A stretch of 63,425 bases of DNA from CAJXOW01 sp964421495 (GCA_964421495.1 CAYQXO010000001.1:1-63425), one strand, 5' to 3'; positions 50,660 to 60,566 are shown, numbered from the stretch's first letter. Notes: generated by a model not told the origin, from the sequence alone. Program-made: numbers and translations.

Positions 50660-52699
50660 TCAGTCGTCCCCCGCTCGCTTACGGCAGACCATTCCCGTTG
50701 AGGGAGCTAGTTTATAGGACTCACGAACCTCCCCCAGCGTATCGGTGCCGGCTTGCTCGGCGTTGGCCACTATTTGCCAGGTTCCGCCGGGAAGATTTCC
50801 GCCATTTTTTTCCTCATTATTACCATTCAAGGCCACAAAATAATCGTAGGGATCATTGGCCGAGTTACCTTTAATGGTAAAAGCAAGGTGAAAGGGATCT
50901 TCCGTTTCCAGAAAGTCGATATGGTCTTCATCGGAATTACGCAGGGCGGGGGCATTCTTGCGTAATTTAATCAGTCCCCGGTAGTAGGAGACCAACGCTT
51001 TATTGATTAACAGTTCCTCGAAATTCAGGTGATTGGTGTCATTATCCTTGTTGTAACTATCGTGGTCAATTTTACCGATATCCGGATCTCTGGCATGGGA
51101 ATCGGCAATTACTTTGGAACGCCCCCATTCCTGTCCCTCATGTATCATGACACATCCCTGCGAGACGAATAGGAATAGGGCCCCCAGCTTGGCCATTTTC
51201 ATTTCCTTCGAGCTGAATCGAAGATGATTCTTTCGATTCTGCACTTTTCGCTGGATAAGTTCCGGATCCTGGTTGATACGGATAAAATCTCCAAGGGTGT
51301 ATCCGTCATGGGATTCCAGGTAATTGACACTGTGTTCGGATGTATTGAACAGTCCGTTGGGCCGATGTTCGAGCGTGCCGAGCACTAAATTTTGAAGAAC
51401 CTCCCGGCTGGTTTCATATTGCCAGTTTCCCGTCAGGAAACCGGGATCATCAATAGGGTGCGAACCTTTTACACCATTGCGAATCTTGTCGTTCCATGCT
51501 CCGATTTCGCGGTCAGAATACCCGTTTGGATCGTAATGAGGTCCCCAGGGTTCGGCAATTAAAATGGCGTTTGGATTGATGGAGAGGGCCTTGCTGCGGA
51601 TGGTCTCCATGGTTTCCCAGTCGATCAGCGGAGCCAGATCAAATCTGAAGCCGTCGATGTGAAATTCCTCCATCCAGTAGGCAATCGAATCGACGATGAG
51701 TTTACGGGCCATGGGGGACTCCGTTTTAAAATCGTTGCCGCAGCCGCTGTGTGATTCGAAATTCCCCTGTTCGTCGAAACGAAAATAATAGGATTTGTCA
51801 ATATATTTTAGTGGATTGAGATCATACTGGGAAACGTGATTGTACACTACATCCATGATGACGGCGATTCCCTCGTCATGCAAGGCCTTGACCATATCCT
51901 TAAATTCCCGGATCCCGTCTTCCTGCAGGCCGTTGACCTCTCCCGGACCGATACTGCCCGACTCGGCAAAACGGGCTTCCGGAGCGAAAAAGAAGGAGGT
52001 CATATATCCCCAGTGATTTCTCTCATAGGGATTCCAGTGATTACGGACTCCTTCTTCCGTTGTCTTCTTAAAAGGGGGCTCAAAATAGGCGTAGTTCTGA
52101 AGCGGTAAAAATTCCACTGCATTCACGCCCATGCGTTTCAGGTGAGCAATTCCACCTTCCTGGCGGAGATCGGTGAATCCTCGATACGTGCCGGGCCGGG
52201 AGCACTTTGCAGATGGATGAAAGGTCATGTCCTTGAGATGAGCTTCGTAAATGATAAGATCGGAAAGGTTATCTATCTGGATGAACTTATCGGATTCCCA
52301 GTCGTAGGAGAGGTCGACTATTTTGGTAAGCGGTTCCTGGCGATGATCGTTACGATGAGAAACCCACTTACTGTAGGGATCTGCGATGACGGTGTCTGCA
52401 GACATGAAATCGGCCGGTCCATCTTCGGGCGAATTTATATCGTAACCGTAATAGAGACCGATTAGATCTTTTTCTATGCAAACGTACCACCAGCCTTCCT
52501 CGTCCCCTGTCATTGTAACCGAGCGGGGATTATCACTCTCGTACTCGTCGAAAATCATCAGGTTAACTTCCGGGGATCGCGGACAGAATAATTTGAAAAC
52601 GGTTCGTTGCCCCGTAAACGTTACGCCGGGTTGGTAGGTAGCATGATCAATATCATGGGTAATATCTTCCTCAGAAACAGGATGAACAGGGATAGTCAT
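50660..52699 (-). CDS. GH13 debranching enzyme (pullulanase/isoamylase type)
   Basis: A 679-aa alpha-amylase superfamily enzyme. An N-terminal CBM48-like domain occupies about residues 25-130 (TVFKLFCPRSPEVNLMIFDE). The TIM barrel shows IIYEAHLKDMT, MDVVYNHVS, and the catalytic triad: nucleophile D354 (GFRFDLAPL), acid/base E383 (ILIAEPWG) and D465 (ESHDGYTLGDF). The inserted NGLQEDGIREFKDMV and SHSGCGNDFKTESPM are typical of pullulanases and isoamylases. It lacks a signal peptide, so it should cleave alpha-1,6 branches of intracellular glycogen. It lies 46 bases upstream of nothing related; the metG gene is behind it on the same strand. Confidence 0.9.
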   Translation of the reverse strand: MTIPVHPVSEEDITHDIDHATYQPGVTFTGQRTVFKLFCPRSPEVNLMIFDEYESDNPRSVTMTGDEEGWWYVCIEKDLIGLYYGYDINSPEDGPADFMSADTVIADPYSKWVSHRNDHRQEPLTKIVDLSYDWESDKFIQIDNLSDLIIYEAHLKDMTFHPSAKCSRPGTYRGFTDLRQEGGIAHLKRMGVNAVEFLPLQNYAYFEPPFKKTTEEGVRNHWNPYERNHWGYMTSFFFAPEARFAESGSIGPGEVNGLQEDGIREFKDMVKALHDEGIAVIMDVVYNHVSQYDLNPLKYIDKSYYFRFDEQGNFESHSGCGNDFKTESPMARKLIVDSIAYWMEEFHIDGFRFDLAPLIDWETMETIRSKALSINPNAILIAEPWGPHYDPNGYSDREIGAWNDKIRNGVKGSHPIDDPGFLTGNWQYETSREVLQNLVLGTLEHRPNGLFNTSEHSVNYLESHDGYTLGDFIRINQDPELIQRKVQNRKNHLRFSSKEMKMAKLGALFLFVSQGCVMIHEGQEWGRSKVIADSHARDPDIGKIDHDSYNKDNDTNHLNFEELLINKALVSYYRGLIKLRKNAPALRNSDEDHIDFLETEDPFHLAFTIKGNSANDPYDYFVALNGNNEEKNGGNLPGGTWQIVANAEQAGTDTLGEVRESYKLAPSTGMVCRKRAGDD

Positions 52700-52745
52700 G
52701 TATGAGTAAAAGCTGAACGATTTTAAAAGGGATGAACAAGTAAGA

Positions 52746-54785
52746 TTAACTTATCTGACTTCCGGGCTCGGCATCGGTTTCGAGAAAATGGAAGTTGTCT
52801 TCGGTATCCTGGGCCATCAGGATCATACCCTGGCTTTCAACGCCCATCATTTCTTTGGGGGCAAGATTTGCAACCACCCCGATTTTACGTCCCACGATTT
52901 CATCGGGATGGTATTGCCTGGCGATACCGGCAACCAGGGTCCGTTTTTCAAAGCCGATATCCACTTCAAGCCTGAGCAGCTTGTCGGCTTTGGGAATGGG
53001 AGAGGCATTTACAATTTTTCCAACGCGGAGATCCAGCTTGGAAAAAGTGTTGAAGTTAACTTGATTCTTCAAGGGCTCGTAGTGTTTTTGGTCCGGCTCA
53101 GCTTCTTGTGAGCGCTGCTTTAATTTATCGAGTTGTTTCTCGACTACCTGGTCCTCAATTTTCTCGAACAGTATATCGCCCGAATCTATCGTATGGCCCG
53201 GTTCCAGCATCTCCAGCCCTATATCGGTCCAATACGCTTCATCTTCCATTTGCAAGTAGGAGCGGAGCTGTTTCATCTTGGCGGGCATGACCGGGTCGAA
53301 GAGCACGGAGAGAGCCGCCGAGATTTGAAGGCATACGTGGAGCGTATTACCGCAATCCGACCGGTTATCCTTGCGGGTTTTCCAGGGTTCTTTTTCGGTA
53401 AAGTAACGATTGCCGATGCGAGCAAGTTCCATGGATTCGGATAACGCTTCCCGAAACCGGAAACGTTCGAATCGATCTTCTACTTCCCGTTTCTGCCGGT
53501 CAATCTGCTCCAGTACTTCCCGATCTCGTTCACCGGGTTGATCCAGGGGCGGAACCTGTCCGTCAAAATACTTGGTGGTAAACGTCAGCGTACGATTGAT
53601 AAAGTTGCCGAGTACGTCGGCCAGTTCGTTGTTGTTTTTGCTCTGGAAATCTTCCCAGGAAAAGTCGGCGTCACTTGTTTCGGGTAAGATGGTGCCCAGG
53701 ACGTACCGCATTAAATCGGGTTCAAATTCATCCAGGTATTCATCCAGCCATACCGCCCATCCGCGGGAAGTGGACAGTTTTCGTCCCTCGAGGTTCAGAA
53801 ATTCATTGGCCGGGACGTTGTCCGGCAAAATATAGTCCCCGTGCGCCATGAGCTGGGCGGGAAACATGATACAGTGGAATACGATGTTATCCTTACCGAT
53901 GAAATGCACGAGTTTGGTGTCACTGTCCTGCCAGTATTTTTTCCACTCGTCCGGTTTGCCCTTTGCTTCAGCCCATTCTTTCGTGGCGGAGATATATCCG
54001 ATCGGGGCATCAAACCATACGTATAAAACCTTGCTCTCCATATCTTCGGCCGGGACCGGTACGCCCCACTTCAAATCCCGCGTTACAGCGCGATCCTCCA
54101 ATCCCTGCTGCAGCCAGCTTTTGCATTGGCCGAGGACGTTGGATTTCCAGTCGTCTTGCTGGTTTAACCAATTTTCCAGTCGCTCTTGAAACTCGCCGAG
54201 AGGGAGGTAGAGATGCTCCGTTTTGCGTTTAACGGGTTTGTTGCCGGTGAGCGCACTTCGGGGATTAATCAGCTCGGTGGGGGAGAGAGAGGAACCGCAA
54301 TTTTCACATTGATCGCCGTAGGCCTCTTCAAAATCGCATTTCGGACAGGTACCCACGACATACCGGTCGGGAAGGAACATATCGGCTTCTTCATCATATA
54401 ATTGCTCCTCGGTTTTGCGTTTGAAGACCCCTTTTTCGTACAGGGTTCGAAAAAACTCGCGGGCCGTTTCATGGTGGACGTCAGAGCTGGTCCGTCCAAA
54501 ATAGTCGAAGGAGATACCAAAGCGCTCGAAAATTCGCTTATTCGCCTGGTGGTACTCTTCAACCACTTCAGGAGGCGTTTTCCCGGACTGCTCGGCGGCA
54601 ATTGTGATCGGGACCCCGTTTTCGTCCGATCCGCAGATGTATAGTATGTCTTCTTTACGGGAGCGTTTATAGCGCACATAGAAGTCAGCCGGCAAGTAAG
54701 CCCCCGCCATATGTCCCAAATGAATGGGGCCGTTGGCGTAAGGAAGAGCCGATGTTACTAATATTCTTTGATAATCTCTGGCCAT
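52746..54785 (-). CDS. metG: Methionyl-tRNA synthetase
   Basis: A 679-aa class I aminoacyl-tRNA synthetase. The HIGH motif is HLGH at residues 22-25 (GPIHLGHMAGAY). The KMSKS equivalent is GRKLSTSRG. A zinc knuckle (CPKCDFEEAYGDQCENCG) has four cysteines. The C-terminal tRNA-binding domain (FSKLDLRVGKIVNASPIP) is fused and closes the protein. I start at ATG 54785; an in-frame TTG two codons upstream is the other option. The gene is 46 bases upstream of the debranching enzyme on the same strand. Confidence 0.96.
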   Translation of the reverse strand: MARDYQRILVTSALPYANGPIHLGHMAGAYLPADFYVRYKRSRKEDILYICGSDENGVPITIAAEQSGKTPPEVVEEYHQANKRIFERFGISFDYFGRTSSDVHHETAREFFRTLYEKGVFKRKTEEQLYDEEADMFLPDRYVVGTCPKCDFEEAYGDQCENCGSSLSPTELINPRSALTGNKPVKRKTEHLYLPLGEFQERLENWLNQQDDWKSNVLGQCKSWLQQGLEDRAVTRDLKWGVPVPAEDMESKVLYVWFDAPIGYISATKEWAEAKGKPDEWKKYWQDSDTKLVHFIGKDNIVFHCIMFPAQLMAHGDYILPDNVPANEFLNLEGRKLSTSRGWAVWLDEYLDEFEPDLMRYVLGTILPETSDADFSWEDFQSKNNNELADVLGNFINRTLTFTTKYFDGQVPPLDQPGERDREVLEQIDRQKREVEDRFERFRFREALSESMELARIGNRYFTEKEPWKTRKDNRSDCGNTLHVCLQISAALSVLFDPVMPAKMKQLRSYLQMEDEAYWTDIGLEMLEPGHTIDSGDILFEKIEDQVVEKQLDKLKQRSQEAEPDQKHYEPLKNQVNFNTFSKLDLRVGKIVNASPIPKADKLLRLEVDIGFEKRTLVAGIARQYHPDEIVGRKIGVVANLAPKEMMGVESQGMILMAQDTEDNFHFLETDAEPGSQIS

Positions 54786-54883
54786 ATTCAAAAATCAATT
54801 GTTGTTAGTTTATACAAAACGGGACGCGATGAATTTAACACCTAGCTCGAACAAACCCAATATCGTCAGCTGTTTTTGGAGTT

Positions 54884-55417
54884 TCACCATTGTTTTTGCA
54901 GTAATCCGTATAGTACGGCGCCTACGGTTACCGAGATATTAAGCGAATGCTTGTGCCCATACTGGGGGATTTCTATGCATTCATCCGCGATTTCCAATAT
55001 TCGATCATCGATGCCCGTAACCTCATTTCCAAATAATAAACACAAAGGTCGGGAGGATGAAGGAGTAAATTCCGGCAAGGGCGTGCTGTTTGTAGTCTGT
55101 TCAAGACCGATTATGCGGTAATTATGGTCATTTAAATATTCTACTACGGGTTCTGCCTCTTCCTGATGCCGCCAATCCACGTATTTTTCCGCCCCAATTG
55201 CGGTTTTTGTTATTTCAGACCGGGGAGGGCAGGGGGTGAAACCCGACAGCAGGAGTTCCGAAATGCCGAAGGCATCAGCCGATCTGAAGACAGCCCCTAC
55301 GTTATGCAAACTTCGAATATTATGAATCCATACTTTTAAATTTTGAAGCAGGGAGGGAGGAGTTCTTGCTAAATTACGTTCGAGTATTTTTCGGGTGGTA
55401 AGTTTTTGTACTGACAT
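54884..55417 (-). CDS. SpoU/TrmH-family RNA 2'-O-methyltransferase
   Basis: A 177-aa SPOUT methyltransferase. The three family motifs are visible: motif 1 NIRSLHNVGAVFRSADAFG near residues 33-51, motif 2 LCLLFGNEVTGID near 126-138, and motif 3 QYGHKHSLNISVTVGAVLYG near the end. The deep-knot serine/asparagine pair SLNIS is intact. It lacks the extra N-terminal domain of RlmB-type enzymes. The RNA target (tRNA or rRNA) cannot be decided. The start is ATG 55417, with a TTG one codon earlier. It is divergent from greA. Confidence 0.9.
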   Translation of the reverse strand: MSVQKLTTRKILERNLARTPPSLLQNLKVWIHNIRSLHNVGAVFRSADAFGISELLLSGFTPCPPRSEITKTAIGAEKYVDWRHQEEAEPVVEYLNDHNYRIIGLEQTTNSTPLPEFTPSSSRPLCLLFGNEVTGIDDRILEIADECIEIPQYGHKHSLNISVTVGAVLYGLLQKQW

Positions 55418-55556
55418 CAAGTATTGTATATTTTTTGAATCACAGAAGCGAAAGCTTCCAATATTTTAAAGGAATATCCGTTGCTTTGCATGGAATAGTA
55501 TTGTAACAATCGATATTAACGTTCACATTGTTTAATTAAAAGCACTGTCTAAAACC

Positions 55557-56027
55557 GTGAAAAAGAATTATCTGTCCAGGGAAGGTTACGAAGAACTCCG
55601 CGAAGAGCTGCATGAATTGAAGACCAGCGAGCGGAGGCGTATAGCCCAAACAATAGCGGAAGCCAGGGAGAAAGGTGATCTGAGTGAAAATGCAGAATAC
55701 GATGCGGCAAAAGAAGAACAGGGGAAACTGGAAGCCCGTATTGCTGATCTGGAAAAAAAATTGGCCAACGCCCAGATTCTGGAAGAAGAAGACGTTAAAA
55801 CAGATAAAGCCTATCTCTTGTCCACGGTCACCATCCTCAATAAAAATACGGACAAAGAGATGCAGTACAAGCTGGTCTCGGCTGACGAAAGCGATATAAA
55901 TCAAAACAAATTGTCTATTGAATCCCCTATAGGAAAAGCGATCCTGGGACAGGAAGAAGGAGATGTTGTTAATGTTGATGTCCCGGCGGGAACACTGGAG
56001 CTGGAAATCCTCAGTATCGATCGCTGA
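55557..56027 (+). CDS. greA: Transcription elongation factor GreA
   Basis: A 156-aa factor that restarts backtracked RNA polymerase by stimulating transcript cleavage. The N-terminal coiled coil contains the acidic tip EKGDLSENAEYDAAKEEQGK, with the catalytic Asp/Glu pair at the turn. The C-terminal FKBP-like domain shows SIESPIGKAILGQEEGDVV. The start is GTG at 55557, without a Shine-Dalgarno. The length fits. It precedes ugd by 44 bases. Confidence 0.95.
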   Translation: MKKNYLSREGYEELREELHELKTSERRRIAQTIAEAREKGDLSENAEYDAAKEEQGKLEARIADLEKKLANAQILEEEDVKTDKAYLLSTVTILNKNTDKEMQYKLVSADESDINQNKLSIESPIGKAILGQEEGDVVNVDVPAGTLELEILSIDR

Positions 56028-56071
56028 TCCTGTATAATTACTAATCTTTCACTTTTCATCGAGATAACTAA

Positions 56072-57403
56072 ATGAAACTAGCTGTAATTGGAACGGGTTA
56101 TGTTGGACTGGTATCCGGTACGTGCTTTGCTGACACCGGCAATGATGTGACGTGTGTTGATATTGACGAAGATAAAGTGGAGCAGTTGCAGGAGGGGAAT
56201 ATCACTATTTATGAGCCGGGGCTTGAAGCTCTTTTCAATCGTTCATTGCGTGAGGGGCGGCTCCACTTCACCACTCGGTTGGAACAAGCGGTGCGGGAAG
56301 CAGAAATCATTTTCCTTTGCTTGCCTACTCCGGCCGGAGCAGGGGGAGAAGCCGATCTTTCGGCGGTATTGAAAGTTGCTGGACAGCTGGGAGAAATTAT
56401 TGACGAGTATAAAATTATCGTTAATAAAAGCACGGTCCCCGTGGGAACGGCTGACAAGGTTAGAGACGCCATCGCCGCAAAAACAGATGTGCCGTTTGAC
56501 GTTGCCTCGAATCCCGAATTTTTAAAAGAGGGAGCGGCGGTGGAAGACTTCCTCAAACCCGAACGTATTGTGGTGGGCACGTCAAGCGATAAAGTAGCCC
56601 GTAAATTGAAATTGTTGTATGAGCCGTTTGTGCGGAGTGGTAATCCCATAATCATCATGGATCCGCGTAGTGCCGAGATGACGAAATACGCCGCAAATGC
56701 CATGTTGGCAACGAAGATTTCTTTCATGAACGAAATAGCCAACTTGTGCGAACGGGTGGGAGCGGATGTAGACAATATTCGAAAGGGAATTGGAACGGAT
56801 AGCCGTATTGGCAAGCGATTTCTGTTTGCCGGTCACGGATTTGGGGGAAGCTGCTTTCCCAAGGATGTCAAAGCCATCCATCAGACGGCTGCTAACCATG
56901 GTTACGATTTTAGAATCATGGATGCGGTTATACGTGTAAATGATCGTCAAAAGTTAACCCTGGTACGAAAAATCAAGCAGTTTTACGGGGCCGACCTGTC
57001 CGGTAAAGTTTTTGGATTCTGGGGACTGTCTTTTAAGCCGGAAACAAACGATGTGCGTGAATCGCCCGCCTTGTATATAACCAAAGAACTGATCAATAGC
57101 GGTGCACGCCTGAAAGCGTACGATCCGGAAGCCATGGAAACTTTCAGGGAGGCGGTGGATCCGGAGATCAACGAGTCAATCAGCTATGAAAAAGACCAGG
57201 CCAAGGCTATCGAGGAGGTCGATGCCCTGGTTATTTGCACCGAGTGGAACGAATTCCGCCGGCCGGATTTGGAATCCTTCTCCGATTATATGAAAGAACC
57301 GGTAATATTTGATGGTCGGAATCTATACGATCTGGAACGTGCCCGTGAAGCTGGACTCCAGTATATAAGCATAGGCCGCCCCAGTATTAACGTCGAGCTG
57401 TAA
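56072..57403 (+). CDS. ugd: UDP-glucose/nucleotide-sugar 6-dehydrogenase
   Basis: A 443-aa NAD-dependent dehydrogenase that oxidises UDP-glucose to UDP-glucuronate, a precursor of acidic polysaccharides. The Rossmann motif is AVIGTGYVGLVSGTCFAD near the N-terminus. The catalytic cysteine is C261 in FGGSCFPKDVKAI. STVPVGTADKV, EFLKEGAA and GFWGLSFKPETNDVRESP are family signatures. UDP-ManNAc dehydrogenases look similar, but the Cys loop and length favour UGDH. It is isolated from the sulfotransferase region but fits the surface-sugar theme of the window. Confidence 0.92.
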   Translation: MKLAVIGTGYVGLVSGTCFADTGNDVTCVDIDEDKVEQLQEGNITIYEPGLEALFNRSLREGRLHFTTRLEQAVREAEIIFLCLPTPAGAGGEADLSAVLKVAGQLGEIIDEYKIIVNKSTVPVGTADKVRDAIAAKTDVPFDVASNPEFLKEGAAVEDFLKPERIVVGTSSDKVARKLKLLYEPFVRSGNPIIIMDPRSAEMTKYAANAMLATKISFMNEIANLCERVGADVDNIRKGIGTDSRIGKRFLFAGHGFGGSCFPKDVKAIHQTAANHGYDFRIMDAVIRVNDRQKLTLVRKIKQFYGADLSGKVFGFWGLSFKPETNDVRESPALYITKELINSGARLKAYDPEAMETFREAVDPEINESISYEKDQAKAIEEVDALVICTEWNEFRRPDLESFSDYMKEPVIFDGRNLYDLERAREAGLQYISIGRPSINVEL

Positions 57404-57496
57404 TTCACCTAAACCGTACTCCGTTATCATCCCGGTACTGGTTTGCAGATCAGAATTGTACGCCCGGCGAATTCAACGTTTAACAATTGATGCTCC

Positions 57497-58729
57497 ATGA
57501 GGTTTTTACGTCAGGGAATCTATCTTCTCGCGCTCGCAATCGGGTTGTCCATCAGTTCAAACCCGGCTTTGAGTCAATCGACAGGCTATACCTATCAAAT
57601 TGAAGCAAGACCCGATATATGGTATAATACCGTGGATGGGATACGGGTCGGAGGCGTGGTGGACGGCCGTGAACTGGCTTCCATAGAGAAAAGTTCCCAC
57701 CAACTGGATCTGGGCGTTTGGTTGGGGACTCATTTGCCGGAGATGCCGATTTCCTATTATCTGAGCTTGAAAGAACCGATTCCCGCTATAGCCACACTCG
57801 GACAGGAAGCTTTTGTGGAAGGGATAAGCAGCGTGCGAACGGGGTATCAGCAGCATGGACTAGGGTTTTATAAACGATGGAAACCGCAGCGAGAGCGCAA
57901 TCGCACTACCAGTTTTACGTTTAATCTCTTCGCCGCCCGGCGATTTGAAGTGGCTTATTTACAATACCCGCAAACCTGGCAGGAAGAATGGATTACGGCT
58001 TCGACGACTGGCTTGACGCTTCGTGACTTAGGCGCTCGAAAATCCTGGCAACTGTCAACCCGCGCCATGTTAAACTTCCCTCTTCAAACCGATTGGTTTG
58101 CCCGATTCAAGTCAACTTTTATTCATACTTACCGGATTGGAAATTTGTTCAGGCTCAATAAACGGGTTTTCCTGGGTATTGCTACCAGCCGAACGGCTCC
58201 CGAGTACCAGTGGATCCCTTCCATGGCTTCCCCCATACATTGGAATGAACGCGGCTTGTTCAGGGCACGGGGAACCATGCCGTCGAAATGGATGAGAAGC
58301 GGGCAGGTCCAGCCGGTTGGAGGTCCGCATCTTCGAGGTTATACGGACCGACATATTCAGCAATTGAATGCGGGTATTGCGCCACTTATTCAATCCATCG
58401 GTGCCGTTAACCTGGAATTTGAATTCCCCAATCCCGTTAACCGGGCCCTGAAAAATGTTCCGACGATACATAAGTTTACCCGCGTTTCCAGCTATTTATT
58501 CTGGGATGGGGGCACATCGCTGGGGTTGACGGAGTCCGAACTGGATCGGTTTCTGAGTAATGCGGGAGTGGGAATGCGATGGAGCTTTAATATTCCCGAT
58601 TATTTGCACCAATCCCGCGGTTTTTTTATACGTTATGAGATACCGTTGTGGCTGTCTGTTCCTCTAAACGAAGAAGATGCCTGGCAAATTCGTCATCTTG
58701 TGGGCTTCGGAACCGTTTTTAATTTTTAA
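57497..58729 (+). CDS. Putative outer-membrane beta-barrel protein
   Basis: A 410-aa exported protein with no clear family. The signal peptide is IYLLALAIGLSISSNPALSQ. The mature part is rich in aromatic residues and alternating strands (YYLSLKEPIPAIA, YLFWDGGTSLGLTE, GVGMRWSFNIP) and ends in GFGTVFNF, a terminal Phe typical of outer-membrane barrels. The C-terminal YLFWDGG ... FFIRYEIPLWLSVP recalls the Omp85 barrel end, but I do not assign it. The stop is 10 bases before the start of the caspase-like lipoprotein gene, so both are probably one operon and one envelope function. Confidence 0.7.
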   Translation: MRFLRQGIYLLALAIGLSISSNPALSQSTGYTYQIEARPDIWYNTVDGIRVGGVVDGRELASIEKSSHQLDLGVWLGTHLPEMPISYYLSLKEPIPAIATLGQEAFVEGISSVRTGYQQHGLGFYKRWKPQRERNRTTSFTFNLFAARRFEVAYLQYPQTWQEEWITASTTGLTLRDLGARKSWQLSTRAMLNFPLQTDWFARFKSTFIHTYRIGNLFRLNKRVFLGIATSRTAPEYQWIPSMASPIHWNERGLFRARGTMPSKWMRSGQVQPVGGPHLRGYTDRHIQQLNAGIAPLIQSIGAVNLEFEFPNPVNRALKNVPTIHKFTRVSSYLFWDGGTSLGLTESELDRFLSNAGVGMRWSFNIPDYLHQSRGFFIRYEIPLWLSVPLNEEDAWQIRHLVGFGTVFNF

Positions 58730-58739
58730 AGCCTATGAC

Positions 58740-60566
58740 ATGAACATTAACCTGAAAAACAAAATTTGCGGCAGGAAATTTTTTGCTATTGCTGTTTTTG
58801 CAATGGGCTTGTTCATGGTGTCGGTAACCTCGTGCACTTCTTCCCGATGGGTCGTACGCGAAATGGATGCCGTCGATCAGAATGACTACGAAGTCGTCGA
58901 TTCCAAACCCTACCTCATGCAAAGCGGAGAACCCACCCCGGAAAACCCGGTTTTGGAATTATCCGCTTATGACCAGGTTACCTATCGTTACAAAGAAAAG
59001 ATACAAACTGAGCGATATATACAGGAGTATAGGCCGCGATGGTTTTTTACGGGAGTCAGCTTAGCTTCTTCGGCACTCATATTCTATAGCGCCCATTCCG
59101 ACCAGTTTGTTGAAGATTTATCGGGTCCCCAGTCCTTATTTTTTAACCTCGCGGGAGGTGCACTGGCCCTTGCTCCTTTCATAAGCATGAGACCGAAGGG
59201 AGAACCGATTGAGACCGGAGAAACACAATTAAAGCGGGTAACCGGATCGCGTGAAGTGAGCGAGAAGGAACAAACAGGAAACACGATAATAAAAAAAATC
59301 CGTCTCTCGCTTGTTCATAGTGGAGATAGCCTGATAAATAACCGGGAGATCAGGGTGCAGGACAATAAAATCAACTTGAATTTAGTGGAGCTTATAGATA
59401 CCGGTTTATTTGACGGGGTTCGTGCAGATACGGTTGAACTTGCCGTTGGTTTCAGGGAGAGTACTTTTAGTTACAGGATTCCAATTTCAAAATTTCTCGT
59501 TCCTTACGCCCGGGTTTCAACTGATTTTTCAGAATTGCATAATTCTCCATCCAGCTCATCTGACAATATTCTCACCGATTTGGCTCGCAATAGTATGCTG
59601 GAATTTGTTGAAACCGTAGAAGAGGATTGGTACAGAGTGAAATTCGGTGTAAAGGATACGTATATCGAAAGGGAAGATGTAGAGTTGGTATGGCGATCAG
59701 CTTCATTTGAACAGCGCGAATCTATCGTTACGCTGGCCAATATACCGTTTGGAGATATCGATGTAGAGAGTAACGTACCCGTGTTAAACAGCTCGAGTCC
59801 AGAAGGTATGGGACTCATTATCTCAGGCGAAGAATATGAAAATAACCTTGGATTGCGAAAATATGCCCAGCGGGATGGGAGACTGATTAAGTTATACCTC
59901 GAACAAGCACTGGGATATCCCGCGCAGGATATCCATCATATCAGTAATTATAACTCGAACGATGAAATTAGTCGCCGCTTAGGACAGATTGAAGCCCGAA
60001 TGCGGTCAGATACCAGCGAATTATTTGTTTTTATCAGCGGTCATGCCACTGTACGAGAGACAGAGGGAGAATATCATTACTATCTCGTCCCGACGGATCA
60101 AGAAAACTATCAGGAGACCGAAGAAACAAATTTACTCGATCTAGGGCGTTTATTAAGGCGGCTTAGCCAATTACCGACCCGCCAAACCTTGATAACGGCG
60201 GAGCTGGATTTTCACTACCAGGATCCGATGCTGCAAGATTCTGAAAATCTGGAGGTGATTAGACCGCTGGCCGCGATAGCACGTAATTTGACCGAGTATC
60301 ATTCACGCAGTGCAGTTATTTTTTCTTCGTCCTTTGACCAATCACCCAACGTTTACTATCAAAAAGGGGGGCAAGACAAAAAGCACCGCATTTTTCCGTA
60401 TTACCTGGCGCAATCTTTGCAGCTTCGTAATACCGAGATTGAAGATATTATGCAGTATTTGGAGAGAAATATTAACTATACGTCCCGGAAGCTTCATGAC
60501 CTGCCCCAGAATCCACAGTTTTTCGGAAATGAAAATATTAATCTGACTACCCCGGCTGCTCCCTGA
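58740..60566 (+). CDS. Lipoprotein with SH3-like and catalytically dead caspase-like domains
   Basis: A 608-aa protein. The lipobox is at VSVTSC (signal MNINLKNKICGRKFFAIAVF and following). Two hydrophobic segments lie at about 95-140 (WFFTGVSLASSALIFYSA; SLFFNLAGGALALAPFIS). A bacterial SH3-like domain follows (SMLEFVETVEEDWYRVKFG, YIEREDVELVW). The last 220 residues are caspase-like: LIISGEEYENN, then the His of SGH at 435 (FVFISGHATVRE). At the expected LDACYSG position the sequence reads ELDFHY, with His 492 where the nucleophile Cys should be. It should therefore be non-catalytic and may act as a binding scaffold. I start at 58740; the frame also opens 21 codons earlier inside the preceding gene. 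Confidence 0.78.
   Translation: MNINLKNKICGRKFFAIAVFAMGLFMVSVTSCTSSRWVVREMDAVDQNDYEVVDSKPYLMQSGEPTPENPVLELSAYDQVTYRYKEKIQTERYIQEYRPRWFFTGVSLASSALIFYSAHSDQFVEDLSGPQSLFFNLAGGALALAPFISMRPKGEPIETGETQLKRVTGSREVSEKEQTGNTIIKKIRLSLVHSGDSLINNREIRVQDNKINLNLVELIDTGLFDGVRADTVELAVGFRESTFSYRIPISKFLVPYARVSTDFSELHNSPSSSSDNILTDLARNSMLEFVETVEEDWYRVKFGVKDTYIEREDVELVWRSASFEQRESIVTLANIPFGDIDVESNVPVLNSSSPEGMGLIISGEEYENNLGLRKYAQRDGRLIKLYLEQALGYPAQDIHHISNYNSNDEISRRLGQIEARMRSDTSELFVFISGHATVRETEGEYHYYLVPTDQENYQETEETNLLDLGRLLRRLSQLPTRQTLITAELDFHYQDPMLQDSENLEVIRPLAAIARNLTEYHSRSAVIFSSSFDQSPNVYYQKGGQDKKHRIFPYYLAQSLQLRNTEIEDIMQYLERNINYTSRKLHDLPQNPQFFGNENINLTTPAAP

Noticed and set aside
58677..58739. Longer start for the caspase-like lipoprotein
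   Set aside because: It lies within the barrel gene in another frame, and the lipoprotein signal begins at 58740.
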